Source: Daucus carota subsp. sativus
Lineage: Eukaryota > Streptophyta > Magnoliopsida > Apiales > Apiaceae
Length of the DNA stretch: 64,000 bases
Assembly (NCBI RefSeq): GCF_001625215.2
Contig: NC_030387.2
Span: forward strand, 1,578,501 to 1,642,500
Direction of reading: 5' to 3'
Position numbers and translations under genes: made by a program. Below are positions 11,681-24,000 of the stretch, one piece after another (position 1 is the stretch's first letter; each line of letters opens with the position of its first letter). The notes under the pieces are model-generated. The model was not told the DNA's origin, ran no database searches, and worked only from the letters and a program-made list of their open reading frames with translations.

Positions 11681-12522
11681 GGTTAAAATGGCTTGATCAT
11701 AACTAAACTGGACTTCAACTTGCAAGTGGATAACTAAACTCAAAAACCTTGCATTTAACTCACTAAACCAGCTTTTACTTGCAATCAGATAACTTCCGTT
11801 AAATCAACTAACGTGACTAACAGCAAATAGTATGACATGGCACTGAGTTTACTGTCTAAAGTGTAGAATAGTTGGATCTGATCCAAACCTAACATTATTA
11901 GTTTATTTTCGGACAATTGTATATGAATGCCACGGAACCAGATCTGCATATACTACCTTCTTCTTTTGAATCATTATTAAATCCTGCAATCACATTTAAA
12001 GGCAAAAGAATGTGATAATGAAAAACAAACTACATGGGACAACATAAACGAGAGCAAGTGTCACTGCAGCCTCTGGGGGAACCCAAAATTTGTCCAGTTT
12101 CATCAACATATGTACTTTTTTCACTGATCCACTTTAAATACTACGCTCACCCTTCTCTTTCATCTTTCATGATTGTTATTCTCCCTCGCGTGTGTATAAG
12201 CCGTACGTGTATGATTAAGTTGGGGGTGCTTTGGATCGACTAAACTAAGGGTAGTGGGTTAACTGAATTGGGGTGAGTTATGAAATAATCGAGCAGGTCA
12301 GATGAATTTGGGTCAGATGAATCTACGTGGCAGTTGGCTTGTAAAAAGTTAACGATCTTCCGTTAAAAATTAACATCATCTAATGGATGTGCAGATTTTA
12401 GTTAGTTTAATTATTTGATTGCAAGTAAAAACTAGTTCAGTGAGTCAAATGCAAGGTTTTTGAGTTTAGTTATCCACTTGCAAATTCAAGTTCAGTTTAG
12501 TTATGATCAAGCCATTTTACCC
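11681..12522. mobile_element. Non-autonomous Mutator-like element (long TIRs)
   Basis: The left end GGTTAAAATGGCTTGATCAT and the reverse-complemented right end GGGTAAAATGGCTTGATCAT begin inverted repeats that can be followed for roughly 130-170 bp. A perfect 10-bp direct repeat TATAATTAAA flanks the element (11671-11680 and 12523-12532). Long TIRs with a 9-11 bp duplication are the Mutator hallmark. The interior (about 500 bp) shows no transposase. Confidence 0.85.
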
Positions 12523-13344
12523 TATAATTAAATAAGAAGCACGTATTTTTTTTTCCTGGCTGGTCACAAATCTGAACTAATTTTGATGCATTAATGAAGC
12601 CATCTACTTTGTGGTGTGAATGTCATTAACAGTCTATTTTAAATTAATTAAATATAACGGTAAAAATTATGAGGAAATGGAATCCCATAAATGTGTTAAA
12701 AAATTATCAGATTGTTAAAGAAGAGATTATTCATGTCTTTGAAATTTTTTTCTGAAAAAACGATTATTTCTAATAATTTCAATGTGTTATATCATTAGTT
12801 AGGTGTGTTCATTCTAGATTATAAAGACTATTTAGTGTGGGCTCGTAATCTAATTATACAATTACTTTTTATTTATATGAAATATTTTTGTTGACGATAC
12901 GTTTTATGTACGAAGAGTTATCATTATTAATAAAATTAGAGTGAACAAAAAACGTTCATAACTTAAAATAATTATTGATGTAGGTCAATCAAAATAATTC
13001 ATAATTTTTCTTTTGAAAGAATAAATTTCACAACTAAAAACTCAACCTTTATATTTCAACAAAACATATAAAACTATTAAAATATTTAGACACGATCCGA
13101 ACCCGACTCGAACCCACAACCCGATTTACTGAGACAAAATCCGAAAGTGACCCGAAATGGACCCGAAATTAGAATTTCGTTTCCAGTAACTTCAATTTTT
13201 CAGTTTCATTCAATTTCAAGTGATTTTAGCTGAAATTGATCTAATTATTGACACGAACACGACCCGTTACTCGAAATTGTCGCCATAATCTCCAACCCGG
13301 AAAGCACTTAGCTAAAAATTTTACAAAACGCGAAAACAGCAGCA

Positions 13345-14064
13345 CTAGGGAGGAGCAAAACCGAACCACAAACCGCAACCGAAACCGAAACCATGAAAAA
13401 CCGAACAAAACCGCACCACTAAAAACCGAACCATTTTATAACCAAACCGAATAAAAACCGAACCAATAATATGGTTGCGGTTTGGTTTTAAATTTTTTAA
13501 AACCGAATACAAACCGAACCGAACCGAATGAAATTAATTATATAATATTTTATATATTTTGTAAATATATATAATAATATTTTAGTTTAAGTTTATAATT
13601 AATCTAATAATTTTATACAAATCTAGTATGTATAATGTTGTGGTGCAAGAGCCTGATTGGAGGGTTAGTTCATTGAATCACGGTGCAGGAGCCTGACGGT
13701 TTCTACACTGAATCTGGATCAAGTTTTCCGATTATTGTAGAACAGCACATGGATGAGCAAACATCAGAGACTGTGGAGGATTGAGAGAAAGTCTTTGAAT
13801 GAAAAATGATATAGCAATATAGCATAATTGGACAATATCGTATTTATACGGAGTTAACGAGTGTTGCGCGACCCAACGAATCTTATACATATTTGGTTTC
13901 GAAACCGAAACCGCATTATTTAAAACCGAAACCGAATTCGAAAAACCGAACCGCACCATTTATGAATGGTTTGGTTTTGGTTTTTGATTTTAGAAACCGA
14001 ATAAATATGGTTACGGTGCGGTTTTGACTCAAAACCGCACCAAACCGAACCATGCTCATGCCTA
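13345..14064. mobile_element. hAT-type AACCGAA-rich element
   Basis: The left end CTAGGGAGGAGCAAAACCGA and the reverse-complemented right end TAGGCATGAGCATGGTTCGG match the CTAGGGNTGAGCA-type termini of plant hAT MITEs. Both subterminal regions are packed with AACCGAA motifs. AGCAGCA directly flanks both ends, consistent with an 8-bp target duplication that has one change. A central non-repetitive segment (about 13620-13890) is unrecognised. Confidence 0.7.
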
Positions 14065-14199
14065 AGCAGCACAGAACTTGCAAACGCGTAGTTGGATCGG
14101 AACAAGGATATTTTGTGAAATCTTACATGGAAGCAAACAGCAAAGCAAAGGGTAAAAACAAAGACAATAAAAGACTAGAGATTCTCTCTCTGTCTTGCT

Positions 14200-14560
14200 A
14201 ATAAAAAGCAAAGCCAAAGTGTAAGCAGCACAGGACACGACATTAACCTCAGCTCCACACACACACACACAGATCTATCTGTCTATCCTCCTATTTTCCC
14301 ATGTATGTTTCTTAGTTCGCGTCTCTTTCTTCAACGTTCTGCTCATTTATTACACCAATTTTATAATTTTTTTTTGTTTTTTGTTTTTCAGATCTCACAG
14401 AAACACACACCTGGGTCTTATATAGAGTAGTCTTATATAAGGGTTTCGATCATCATCGTCTTGAGTGTCGGTGGTGTGAAATAGATTGAGAAATAAGGCT
14501 AATTGGGTTGCTATCAGATATGAACTAGAGGTATTATTGCAGCTGATTCTATTATTATTT
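14200..14560 (+). promoter_or_regulatory. Probable promoter/leader of the LysM gene
   Basis: TATA-like sequences (CTTATATAG near 14418 and CTTATATAAGGG near 14432) are followed by a GA/TC-rich leader-like stretch and a possible splice donor after GAACTAGAG near 14530. This fits a noncoding first exon spliced over about 1.9 kb to the coding exon at 16470. Transcript data would be needed to place it. Confidence 0.35.
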
Positions 14561-15155
14561 TTACTTGATTTTTTATAGGTTTGCTGTTATTGCTTTTAAG
14601 TAGTAATTGTTTGTGTTTTTTATGACAGTCTGATCAGTTTTAGCTTTGTATTGCAAGATCAAGTGAGGTAGCATTTTGTGTGAATATAATTGTGTGGTTG
14701 ATTGATGAATTAATAATTTGGGTTTTTTGGTAAAGGCTTTGTGTGAAGTGTGTTTGTCTTTTTTGTGGGGCTAGAGTTGGATCACTCGAGTTTAGGGGCG
14801 ATTTTGTGTTATTAATCTTTGGAACTCTCAGTTTATTGAGGAAACAAGGGGATGATAGCATCTGGGATGTTTACTATTGTTTGTCTCAGTAATGCTATTT
14901 TAAACCAGTTTTTAGGACTGTTTAGATGGTTGTAATGCCTCCAAAGAAGTTATCGCCATTTTAAGTGCATGTGCTGATGCTGAACGTCCTAATCCCGTCT
15001 TTTACACATTATGCAAGCCATCATGCCCTTTTGTGAAGTCCCTTGAAGTTGCTTCTCATCTTATTTTGCCAGATTCCTAGCTAGATTCTCAGCTTCCGTG
15101 CATTAAATCATGAAGTCTCAAGCAAAGGTTTTCATAAATTTTCAAATGCCAGCCC

Positions 15156-15354
15156 AGCAAATCATGAACCATCTCGATGTGACTAAAATCCTTCGACCCC
15201 CATGCCATTGACCACTGTTTATCTCTAAACATGAGTTGCATGAATTGCTACATTGAGCAAATCACGAATCATCTAGAGGTGACTAAAATCTTTCTACCCC
15301 ATGCCATTGACCAGTGGTTATCTCTAAACATTTGTCGCATGAATTGCTACATTG
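15156..15354. repeat. 100-bp tandem duplication
   Basis: Unit 1 (15156-15255) and unit 2 (15256-15354) both begin AGCAAATC and end GAATTGCTACATTG. By eye they differ at around ten positions. They lie in the presumed leader intron of the LysM gene, and no coding content was recognised. Confidence 0.8.
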
Positions 15355-16079
15355 TGTCGTTGAGTATATTCTAATACCTGTGGTAATATAGAAGCGGCAT
15401 TAAAATATTTTCAGAGTTAGAAACGATTGAATAAAATGCCTCTTATATATTACCAACATTGTTATGATGATGACAAATTGTTTAAGGGATAAACTCTAGT
15501 CAATAGCGTAAATTCTGCTAGATTGGCATGTGAAAAGGTAATAGAAGCATCTTGGCTTGGGACTTCACCACTGTGCACTAGAAAACTAAGGGCCTTCACT
15601 GAAAACAGGATGAGAATAGTTGGGAATCAGGAGGACCTTTGGCGGAGTGGTGATGAAATACGATTGGATGAGGACTTTAGTTGGACACCTGAACATGGGA
15701 CGAGGACGTTCAGCATTGTCACAGATTCCAGAGATGGCTTAAGAACTTCTTATAGCTTCCTGAAGACATTACAGCCACCAGAATAGTAGTGAAAAACTGG
15801 AGCAGCCCCTCCACAAGCCGGTACTAATAATACTGTTGGGCCAGGTCTTAGAATTGCTCGTGGGGGAAATGAGTTAGAAAAGTAAAACTGATCAGACTGC
15901 TTTTTAATATATGTACCTAATATTTTGTAATAATACTATGATTCTTAGTTTTATATTTTATACTAGCTTACGACCTGTTAAATACATGGACAATTTATAA
16001 TCATTTTATGTAAAATAAAAAACACACGTGTGTGCTATATATGAATTCTTCCTGTTTATTCAATGTCTTTTATTTACTT

Positions 16080-16128
16080 CTGTGCGTGCGTGCGTGCGTG
16101 CGTGTGTGTGTCTGTGTGTGTGTGTGTC
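16080..16128. repeat. TGCG/TG microsatellite
   Basis: Simple repeats of TGCG followed by TG units. Confidence 0.9.
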
Positions 16129-16469
16129 ATCGTCTTTGCATCTTCTGTAGTGGTCAAGTATATATGTACTTTAGATAACAGTAGCCTTATTATATGGGAT
16201 TTAATTTTTAGTACTCTTTTACAAAAATTGGATGTCATGTAGAGCTTGAGTGGCGTTAATTTAGTAACACTAATTAAGCTATAGAAAGATATTGTCTTTA
16301 TATGTACAAATACTCCCAGTACTACACATAGATCTATGAATACCAGCCAAGTCTGTATCTAAATGATATTCTCGAACATACATATGCTTTTTGTGTAATT
16401 AATGACAGGACTCATGTAATGTATACATACATCATATGCCAGGGTTTGTATTTGTTGAAAAAACGTGCA

Positions 16470-18961
16470 ATGGAAAAGGAGTGGAGAAACAACAGTGGAT
16501 TTGGAGATCATTGGTTGTTTGAATCGTCATTATCCTCATCATCGTCATCGTCGTCATCTTCGAAGCATTCTTCTTCTCCGGTGTCAGTTTCTTCCTGCTC
16601 ACCTTTCTCTTCTATTGGTGCGAATTACATTGAGCACACTGTGTCCAGATTTGATACGCTAGCTGGAGTTGCTATCAAATATGGAGTAGAGGTATTACTG
16701 CTAGCCTATATGCCTTTCAGTCTATACCATATTTATGAATGCATTTCACGCACACTTCAAGCTGATTTATATATTTAATTATGCAAGTGCAAGCTGGTCC
16801 ATGATTTTGTATTTTTGATTGTACAAGATGTGGTAAAGTTTTTAAAATCTCAAATACTATATATGAGTATTATACTTATTCATTTTTGCTCCGTACTGTT
16901 CTTGACTTTGATTATACTATGATATCTTAGGTGTCTGACATTAAGAAGGTAAATAATTTGGTGTCGGATCTCCAAATGTTTGCACTGAAGACTCTTTACA
17001 TACCCCCAGGGAGGCATCCTCCATCTCCTATCTTGACTAACGGTTCTGAATCACAGAGGTATGATAAAGATCACATCTCCTAGTTCATCTGTGATATACT
17101 TCTTTTTGTGTTGTTTCTAGATACTCAGGATAAACTAAATGTTGATGGTGGGGCCTGGGATGGGGGTCTAATTGTAAGGACAGGGCTTGTATGTAGCTGG
17201 TGTAGATGGACTTGAATGATACTGTAAAATGATGCCATCGGGGATGGTGCATAGAATATAAAGTGATAATGGAAATGCTACTGATATCATGTAAGTAGGC
17301 AATGATGTGAAGAGTAGCATTAATTGTTGGTACAATTTAGGCTGTCATGATATTTACAGGGGTTACGGCTTATAGACATTGGTTAATATATATTAACCTG
17401 TGTTAATGCCATTTTTTATGTACAGATTTTATTCAAGGCAAACATTAAAACCAAGTTTATATTTTGAGTATTTGTGTAGAGCTAACAAAGATGTAGCATA
17501 AATATTTATGGCTGCTTAATGGGGAAACTCGGAATTTTTAGATTGCGCTTAAGAGATTTAATTTTAAGAGAGAACCTGGTAGGTCCTTTTATCTTCACTT
17601 ATATGGCATCTCCATCCTGGCGGTGCACGTCTTTATGACTCGTGGCATCTCTGATGAATGCTTTAGGTCATGAATCTAATCCAACCCTTGCAACTTTTGT
17701 CTAGCACAATGTCATATGCCAGATTCAATGTCCTGTGGCAGATACTAAAATAATAGAGGTTATTACAGTCTTTAATATTGTATTATTTGCTATACTTGTA
17801 TATCCAGGCTCTTCTCAGCAAAAAAATTAATTTTTCTTACAAACTTCACATAAATGCGTATAAATTGGGAAACTGAGTTGCATTAAATTGATCAGTGAGT
17901 TTCTCCTGGTTTAATAGCAGGGTCAGAGTGTAAACATGGAGGTCAGGAAATGGTCATTTTTTTACCATAGGCATTTTATGGTGTTGATTTTTGTATCATA
18001 TCAGAATATAGAATAATCATTGAGAAAGTTAGTTGTCCTTAATCAAACTTTTATCTTGTTCTGTGAGTATTGTTAAACAAGGAGACTTGAATGATGTGCT
18101 TTATGCTGTTCAACTACACCATTCGGAGTTGGGATTTGAATGTGTTCCCCTATTTTAGTCTTTCCATGTAACTGCCTTTTAAGTATAAGCCTCTTTGTGT
18201 TCTTCGGCTTATCTTCACAAATGTTTTGTAGGCCAAGAAGCTCTGAACGAACTCCTCCTAGACGAAGGCATTCTGATTTATTTGAATCCTTGCAATCACT
18301 AAAGTTGCAATCTCCTAAGCGAGAAGTTTCCCGAGCCATGCAAAGTTTACAAGGCTATTATCATCTTAATTCACCAGCTGAAGAAAATGGTAATGGTCCT
18401 CGAGGATGTGAAATGGCTGTGTATCAAAAAGGAAGATCTCAGTACTTGGAGGATGGACCATTTGACAAATCTAGCATAGCTAATGGTTTTAAGCTGGAAA
18501 ACAGAGGTCGAGCTGATGGCCTATTAGTTCCAGAATCTGATAACTTAGCAGGAAGACGTCCAAAATCTGAAACTGACTTCAATTCTCGTGCCACTGAAAG
18601 ATTGCTGAAGGAGGATCCCACCAACAATGGATTTTCGGTTTTTGCTGGAAAAGGTCTAGCGCTGAGACCCAAATCAGCTGCTAGGACTGTGTCTGGAGCT
18701 GATCTAGAAACAGTAGCCCAGGATTGTGTATCTACAGCTGTTGGGGATTCTTCTTTGCCTAACAGTTTCAGTGGAGTGAAAAAATCATATAGTACACCAA
18801 GTTTGCAGGACTCAGACAACAGTTCTTCCATCTGGCCAATAATGAATTGGAGCTTGATGCAAGATTTTCAGGCCCCATCCCCTGCAGCTGTTACAAGACC
18901 AATCTTTGACGGCTTGCCAAAACCAATTACGGGCAGAAGGAACAAAACAGCACTCGATTAG
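16470..18961 (+). CDS. LysM-domain protein (plant intracellular type)
   Basis: Exons 16470-16691, 16931-17058 and 18232-18961 give 359 aa with GT..AG borders. A Ser-rich N-terminal stretch (about 19-50) precedes one LysM domain at about 52-99 (EHTVSRFDTLAGVAIKYG, then NNLVSDLQ, ending LYIPP). A long low-complexity region follows, with basic RPRSSERTPPRRRHSD at its start. LysM domains bind N-acetylglucosamine polymers. I see no signal peptide or membrane segment, so this is not a receptor kinase or GPI-anchored type; it resembles the plant family annotated only as LysM-containing proteins, whose role is not established. The ATG at 16470 is preferred because the upstream in-frame ATG (16419) lies in leader sequence without family resemblance. 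The gene converges with the HUA2-like gene, leaving 2.06 kb between stop codons. Confidence 0.85.
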
Positions 18962-21022
18962 TAAGATTCTTTATAAAAAAGAAAAGAAAAAAGAAGCCAA
19001 TTACAATTTGATTTGATATAATTCATTGGCCTGTCCATCGCTCAGATGAGATGGGAATATACGGAAAACACAAAGGCGGGCAATAAGTTATGTAAGTTCT
19101 GGTCATCTATAGTATCCTCATTTTCCTACAAGATTTGCAATTCAAGTCAAATTTTGGAAAGGTCATGTGGATAGCAAAATAGTGTATTATAATGAAATGA
19201 AAGCATGATGTTTCACCGGTGTATAGCTATTAATTTACAGAACTATGTTCTTGTTATACTTGAATACTGGAATTGGTTTAGCCATTTTGAATCGGAGCAT
19301 GAGATTTATGTATTTGATTTGATAACTCCATTGGAGCTGGTCCTGTATACTGCTTAACATCTGATTTATTTTGTGCTAGAACACGATACTGCAGTTTATA
19401 TTGAACTACTACGATACTATAATCTGGGAGATCCCTCTAATATAAGTTGCTATTCGTATTGCCTACTATAAATTCATATTTTGCAGTCATATAAAAACTA
19501 TAGGAAGAGATAGACTGATAAGAGCAAATCACCCGAAGGAAGAATACGAGCCATTTGATTTACTCGGTACTTGAGATTTTGATTTGTACCGGAAGAGCCG
19601 TCAACAGAACTAAAAAACCTGGATTGATAAGGTTTTCCGCCATTCGTAAGATCGGCTAATGTTAGAATATAACCCATAAACCGATGGATAATTTTTAAAA
19701 TGACACTATATAGATCTAAATTTAGTCATATTGTAAACACTGGAGAGCACAATTATATATGTCACTCACCGATGGATAATTTTTAGAATGACACGATATA
19801 GATCTAAATTTAGTCATATTTTAAACACTGGAGAGCACAATTATATCATCGCTTCAAATACTCATTACCTTCCATTTCCCCGACGCAATTATAACAGGAA
19901 AAAAAGAGAGAAGAAAACTTATTAAATTTAGCACCAAATATAACATTTTCCTGTTTGCATCTAAATACTGATTAGAACTAAAAGAAATGGGAAAGATTAT
20001 TTCATACTAGAGGAATCTCTCACTCTGAACAGTCATTGGAAGTTCATATACCTCCGTCATTAATAGACAATTTCTTGGACAATACTAACAGAAACACAAT
20101 ACTCTCAACACGATCACAACAAAATATACAGATTCCAAAATAAATACTGTAATTAAGCAATTATAATCCATTTTTGACAACAATCGTTCCACTCTCATTA
20201 GAGACTTCTATTTCATGAAAAGATGCTTTTACCCATTCATATTACCCGGTTTTAACATTTCGCAAAGGATATCATATACTTTACACTCGTCACCCAGAAC
20301 ACCAAAAATGAAACTTCAGCCTTCTCATAATTCATAAACCATGTAATATAGACAAAAGACATATTTCCAGTTTCCATGTAATAGCAGACTTGATAAAACA
20401 CAATGCCAACACTCATTCAACATTTAACAGAAGTGCATCAGCGCAGAATGACAAACGTTAATCTTTGGTTCTTATAAAGTTACGTTCAATGAGAAGATTC
20501 AAGGGGTAAAATGCATGTTAATGAACTACTATCGATATAATTACACAACTTCTAGTATTAGATGTATCTAAAAAAACATGGGCTTACACTTTAAAGTAAC
20601 CTCTTTGAAATCATGTGCAGGGGAAAATCAAAATATACAGTGCTGCAAGGGTCCTTGAAAATTTGTAACATCTCCATTCTGTTGTTGCTAGATATATCAT
20701 TGAATGACTACAAATCAGCTGACTTCTTGAGCCCCAATCCTTAGAAGTACTGAAAATTATTAACTAAATAACTGTCATATTTATAGAGATCAAATGACAA
20801 GAATATGTACACGTAAAAGAAGAGCAAGTAACAGACATGCAACTGATATGGACGGCCTTTATAATTCACAAACCCAAATAAATTAACAATGTCAACATAA
20901 CTAAGGTACACAATATCCTTATTTTAGGTCTATATTGTCCAAGACCACAGGAATTGTACAGATCTAAATAAAGCAGTGAAGAACTGGAAACTTACAAGAG
21001 ATCGCCAAAGCTCAAAGTTGGT
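18962..21022. other. Convergent 3' regions and spacer
   Basis: No gene was recognised. The stretch should include the 3' UTRs of the LysM gene (+) and the HUA2-like gene (-), plus a short tandem duplication. Confidence 0.5.
19681..19846. repeat. 88-bp tandem duplication
   Basis: CCGATGGATAATTTTT begins units at 19681 and 19769. The units share a core ending GGAGAGCACAATTATAT and differ at only a few positions. Confidence 0.8.
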
Positions 21023-24000
21023 TTAAGTTGGCTTCCAGGGTCCAAGAGAACTCAAGTCTGGTCTAGGAGGCATCATCTGGGGACCAACATGGCCTGACGA
21101 AAACCCGAGACAAAATTAAGCACATATCAAGTAATTTGAGTAGCCAGAATCAATTTAAGGTAGGTAAAACAAATTCCTACTTAAAGATACCACCTGCAAT
21201 TGGGGGTCCAGCTGGAATTGCATTAACAGCAGATTGTTGGAAACTTGTAGGAATTGGAGGCGGCAGCCTGTCCATAGGTGGCCGAAAATAACCTGTTACA
21301 GTTGATCTTTTACATTAGTTCTGTTATATTAGTTAAAGAGCCATAACTGCCTGTATCAATTTACACTCGTCAAATGATCAAGTAAAGACTGACTAATTCT
21401 TGCCCTGCTCAAGAATACGGAGTTCAGTAAATGGGCATGTTAAGCATTATAACAGAAACAGACAGCCACAAGGTTTAAAAATAAATATGTTTAGCAAGAG
21501 GTACATGTTCTGGAGTTACGAAATAAATATGCTACATGTAATTACTTTCACATGTATCCCCCTACAAATCAAGGGAGATAATATATCCATGCCTGTCTGA
21601 TTTTTCAAATCCTAATGTAACAGATATTGTAATAAATTTATAAAGGGTCCAAAACTTCGTTATTTCAAGTCAAATATCTATAACAAGAAAAGAAAGTTAT
21701 GGGATAATTAGCGGAGAAAAATAAATAAAAATATAGGAAGTGGAACCAACCAAGTTCTTTAACACATAAACTGCATGAACCTTAAGTTTATGTGTTACTC
21801 CCTCAGTCCCATTTTAACAGCCTTTTTAGAATTTGATTGTTGTCCCAATATAAGTGACTTCCTTGTTTTCATACATTATTTAGTAGGTGAATTTCAATTT
21901 TGCCCCCCATTGATGCGGCTTATATTTTCCATGCAATATAAATAGTAGTTTAGTTTTACTTTATTAGGGGTAGCTATGTAAAAGTATTCATATAAAAATC
22001 TCAATAAATGTAAAAATTGGTTTGTGTGCGTCTCTCTAAAAAGCAGTTAAAATGGTACAGAGGGAGTATATAGTATATACCCTGATCCTGGAATGGTGAA
22101 CTTCACATTGACCATTGCCATTAGATATAAATAATAACTTGACATCTATACTCATATGCTAATTTTGTACTGGTCACCCTGTTTCCATCAAATAAACATT
22201 ACTAGTTTCTACAAGGAGTTGCTGAATCTTAGTCATATTTGGTTAGTTTATGCAAATCCTATAGAAATTTGTATATTTGTAGGTTTTTATCCCCGAATTC
22301 GGAATAAAGATCTAGGCCTAGATCTAGTAGTTTGACTAGGAAATGCATAAACAAAAAGCAGGCAAGTTCACAATTAGCTAGAATTCACATTAAGTTATGA
22401 AATCTATTAAGGGTGCCAGCTAAAAGATTAACGACTACTAGCAAAAGCAATAAAATTAATATCTGAGTCAATCCACAGTTAGGCACTCGTGCCAAAAAGT
22501 TACATTAAAAGACCCCTCACTTGAGGTTCACCGCTCAGGATCTTTAGAACCCTCATACACACACTTAACCATAACCAAAAAAACTTCTAAAGATTGATAT
22601 CACCCAAAGACATGAGAAACATAATTGTATTGCGCACTAAAAAAATGTTAAGTACATAATAGGTGTGAGCCTGGATGGATTGATTCAAATTAAATAGTAG
22701 AATTTTTAAAAAATATTTAGATTGGTTGTGTGAAATCATGTACTAGAAGTTCGACATAATATTTCTGAATTACCCCATAGACCTTCTTTCTGAGGGACCA
22801 ACACTATATGCAATAGAGCTAAGTGACAGATAAAGTCAGTTATGGAAAAAGTTATAATTCACTATGGGAAATCCCGACGTACCTTCATGACCATACGAGG
22901 GGACTGGTAACAATGAACTTCTCACTCCATTCATCCATGGACCATGCTGATTATTAGTGCTAAACTCATTTGCTTGCATCCTCCATTTGTCATCAGTATG
23001 ATATTGTCTTGGTGCATCAGGATGTGATGGTAATTTGTATGGTTGAGGGTATGGATGCTGAGGACGTTGCTGAACTATTGGATTTGAATATGAAAAATGA
23101 CTTGAAGGGACTTGTGGAGGTGGAGCAGGATGGAAAGATCTTTGTGACAAAGGCACAGTTTGAAATTGTTGACTGGGTTGAGGAGCTTGAGGATTTGTGT
23201 ATGGATGTGGCTGAGGATACATTTCATTCCTGCTATTGACATCTAAATGAGCTGCATGAGGATTGTTTCCAGCCAACTGGGGAAGCTGAGCATCCTGTAA
23301 ACAGAAAGAAGAAATTACAGTCAATGATTTTATTTAAAAGACGAAAAGAGTGAAATGGACATTCAGTATTCTTAAATAGAACCGAAACATAGGTACCTGA
23401 CGTTGATATGCCAAATTTGACGAAGAGGATGGTGCTGATGACTGAATTGAATGCAAATGTTGAGGCAACACAGGAAGTGGGGGCAGTACAGATGGATGAG
23501 GAATCACAGATGGGAGCATGCCTGCAGGGGGTGTTGGATGTGATTGTACCTGTGGAGGAAGTGGAGGTGGAGGTGGAGGAGGTGGTGATGGAGATGATGG
23601 AGGTGGAGGAGGTAGTGATACTGGTATTGGTGAATCAGGCAAAGGGGGAGTTGGAGGAGGAGAACCAGGAGGTGATGGTGGAGAACCCATAGGAAAAGGG
23701 AATTGTTCAGAACTGCTCAATCCAGCATCAAAAGTTCTGTTTAAACCTTGCTCTTTAGGAACAGTTTCTAAAGGAGCATCCTCGGTTAAAACCTTTTCAT
23801 CCTTCTGATGGACTGAGACATCCTCCATTTCAAGCTCACCATCCACATCCTCTAAGACACAGTGGCGCCTGTCACTAGGGGTGATTGAGAACTTTTCAGC
23901 CTCTTCTACTGGAGTATTACGCTCCGGTGGTGATCTATCAGCACGTTCTTTACATGAATTTTGAGTAATTTGAAGTTCTTCCTCCTCTTCTTCTTCTTCG

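Noticed and set aside
15523..15786. 87-aa open frame
   Set aside because: No recognisable motif or codon pattern; it lies in the presumed leader intron of the LysM gene, beside a tandem duplication.
23408..23808. Gly/Val/Glu-rich frames on the + strand
   Set aside because: Antisense to the proline-rich exon of the HUA2-like gene.
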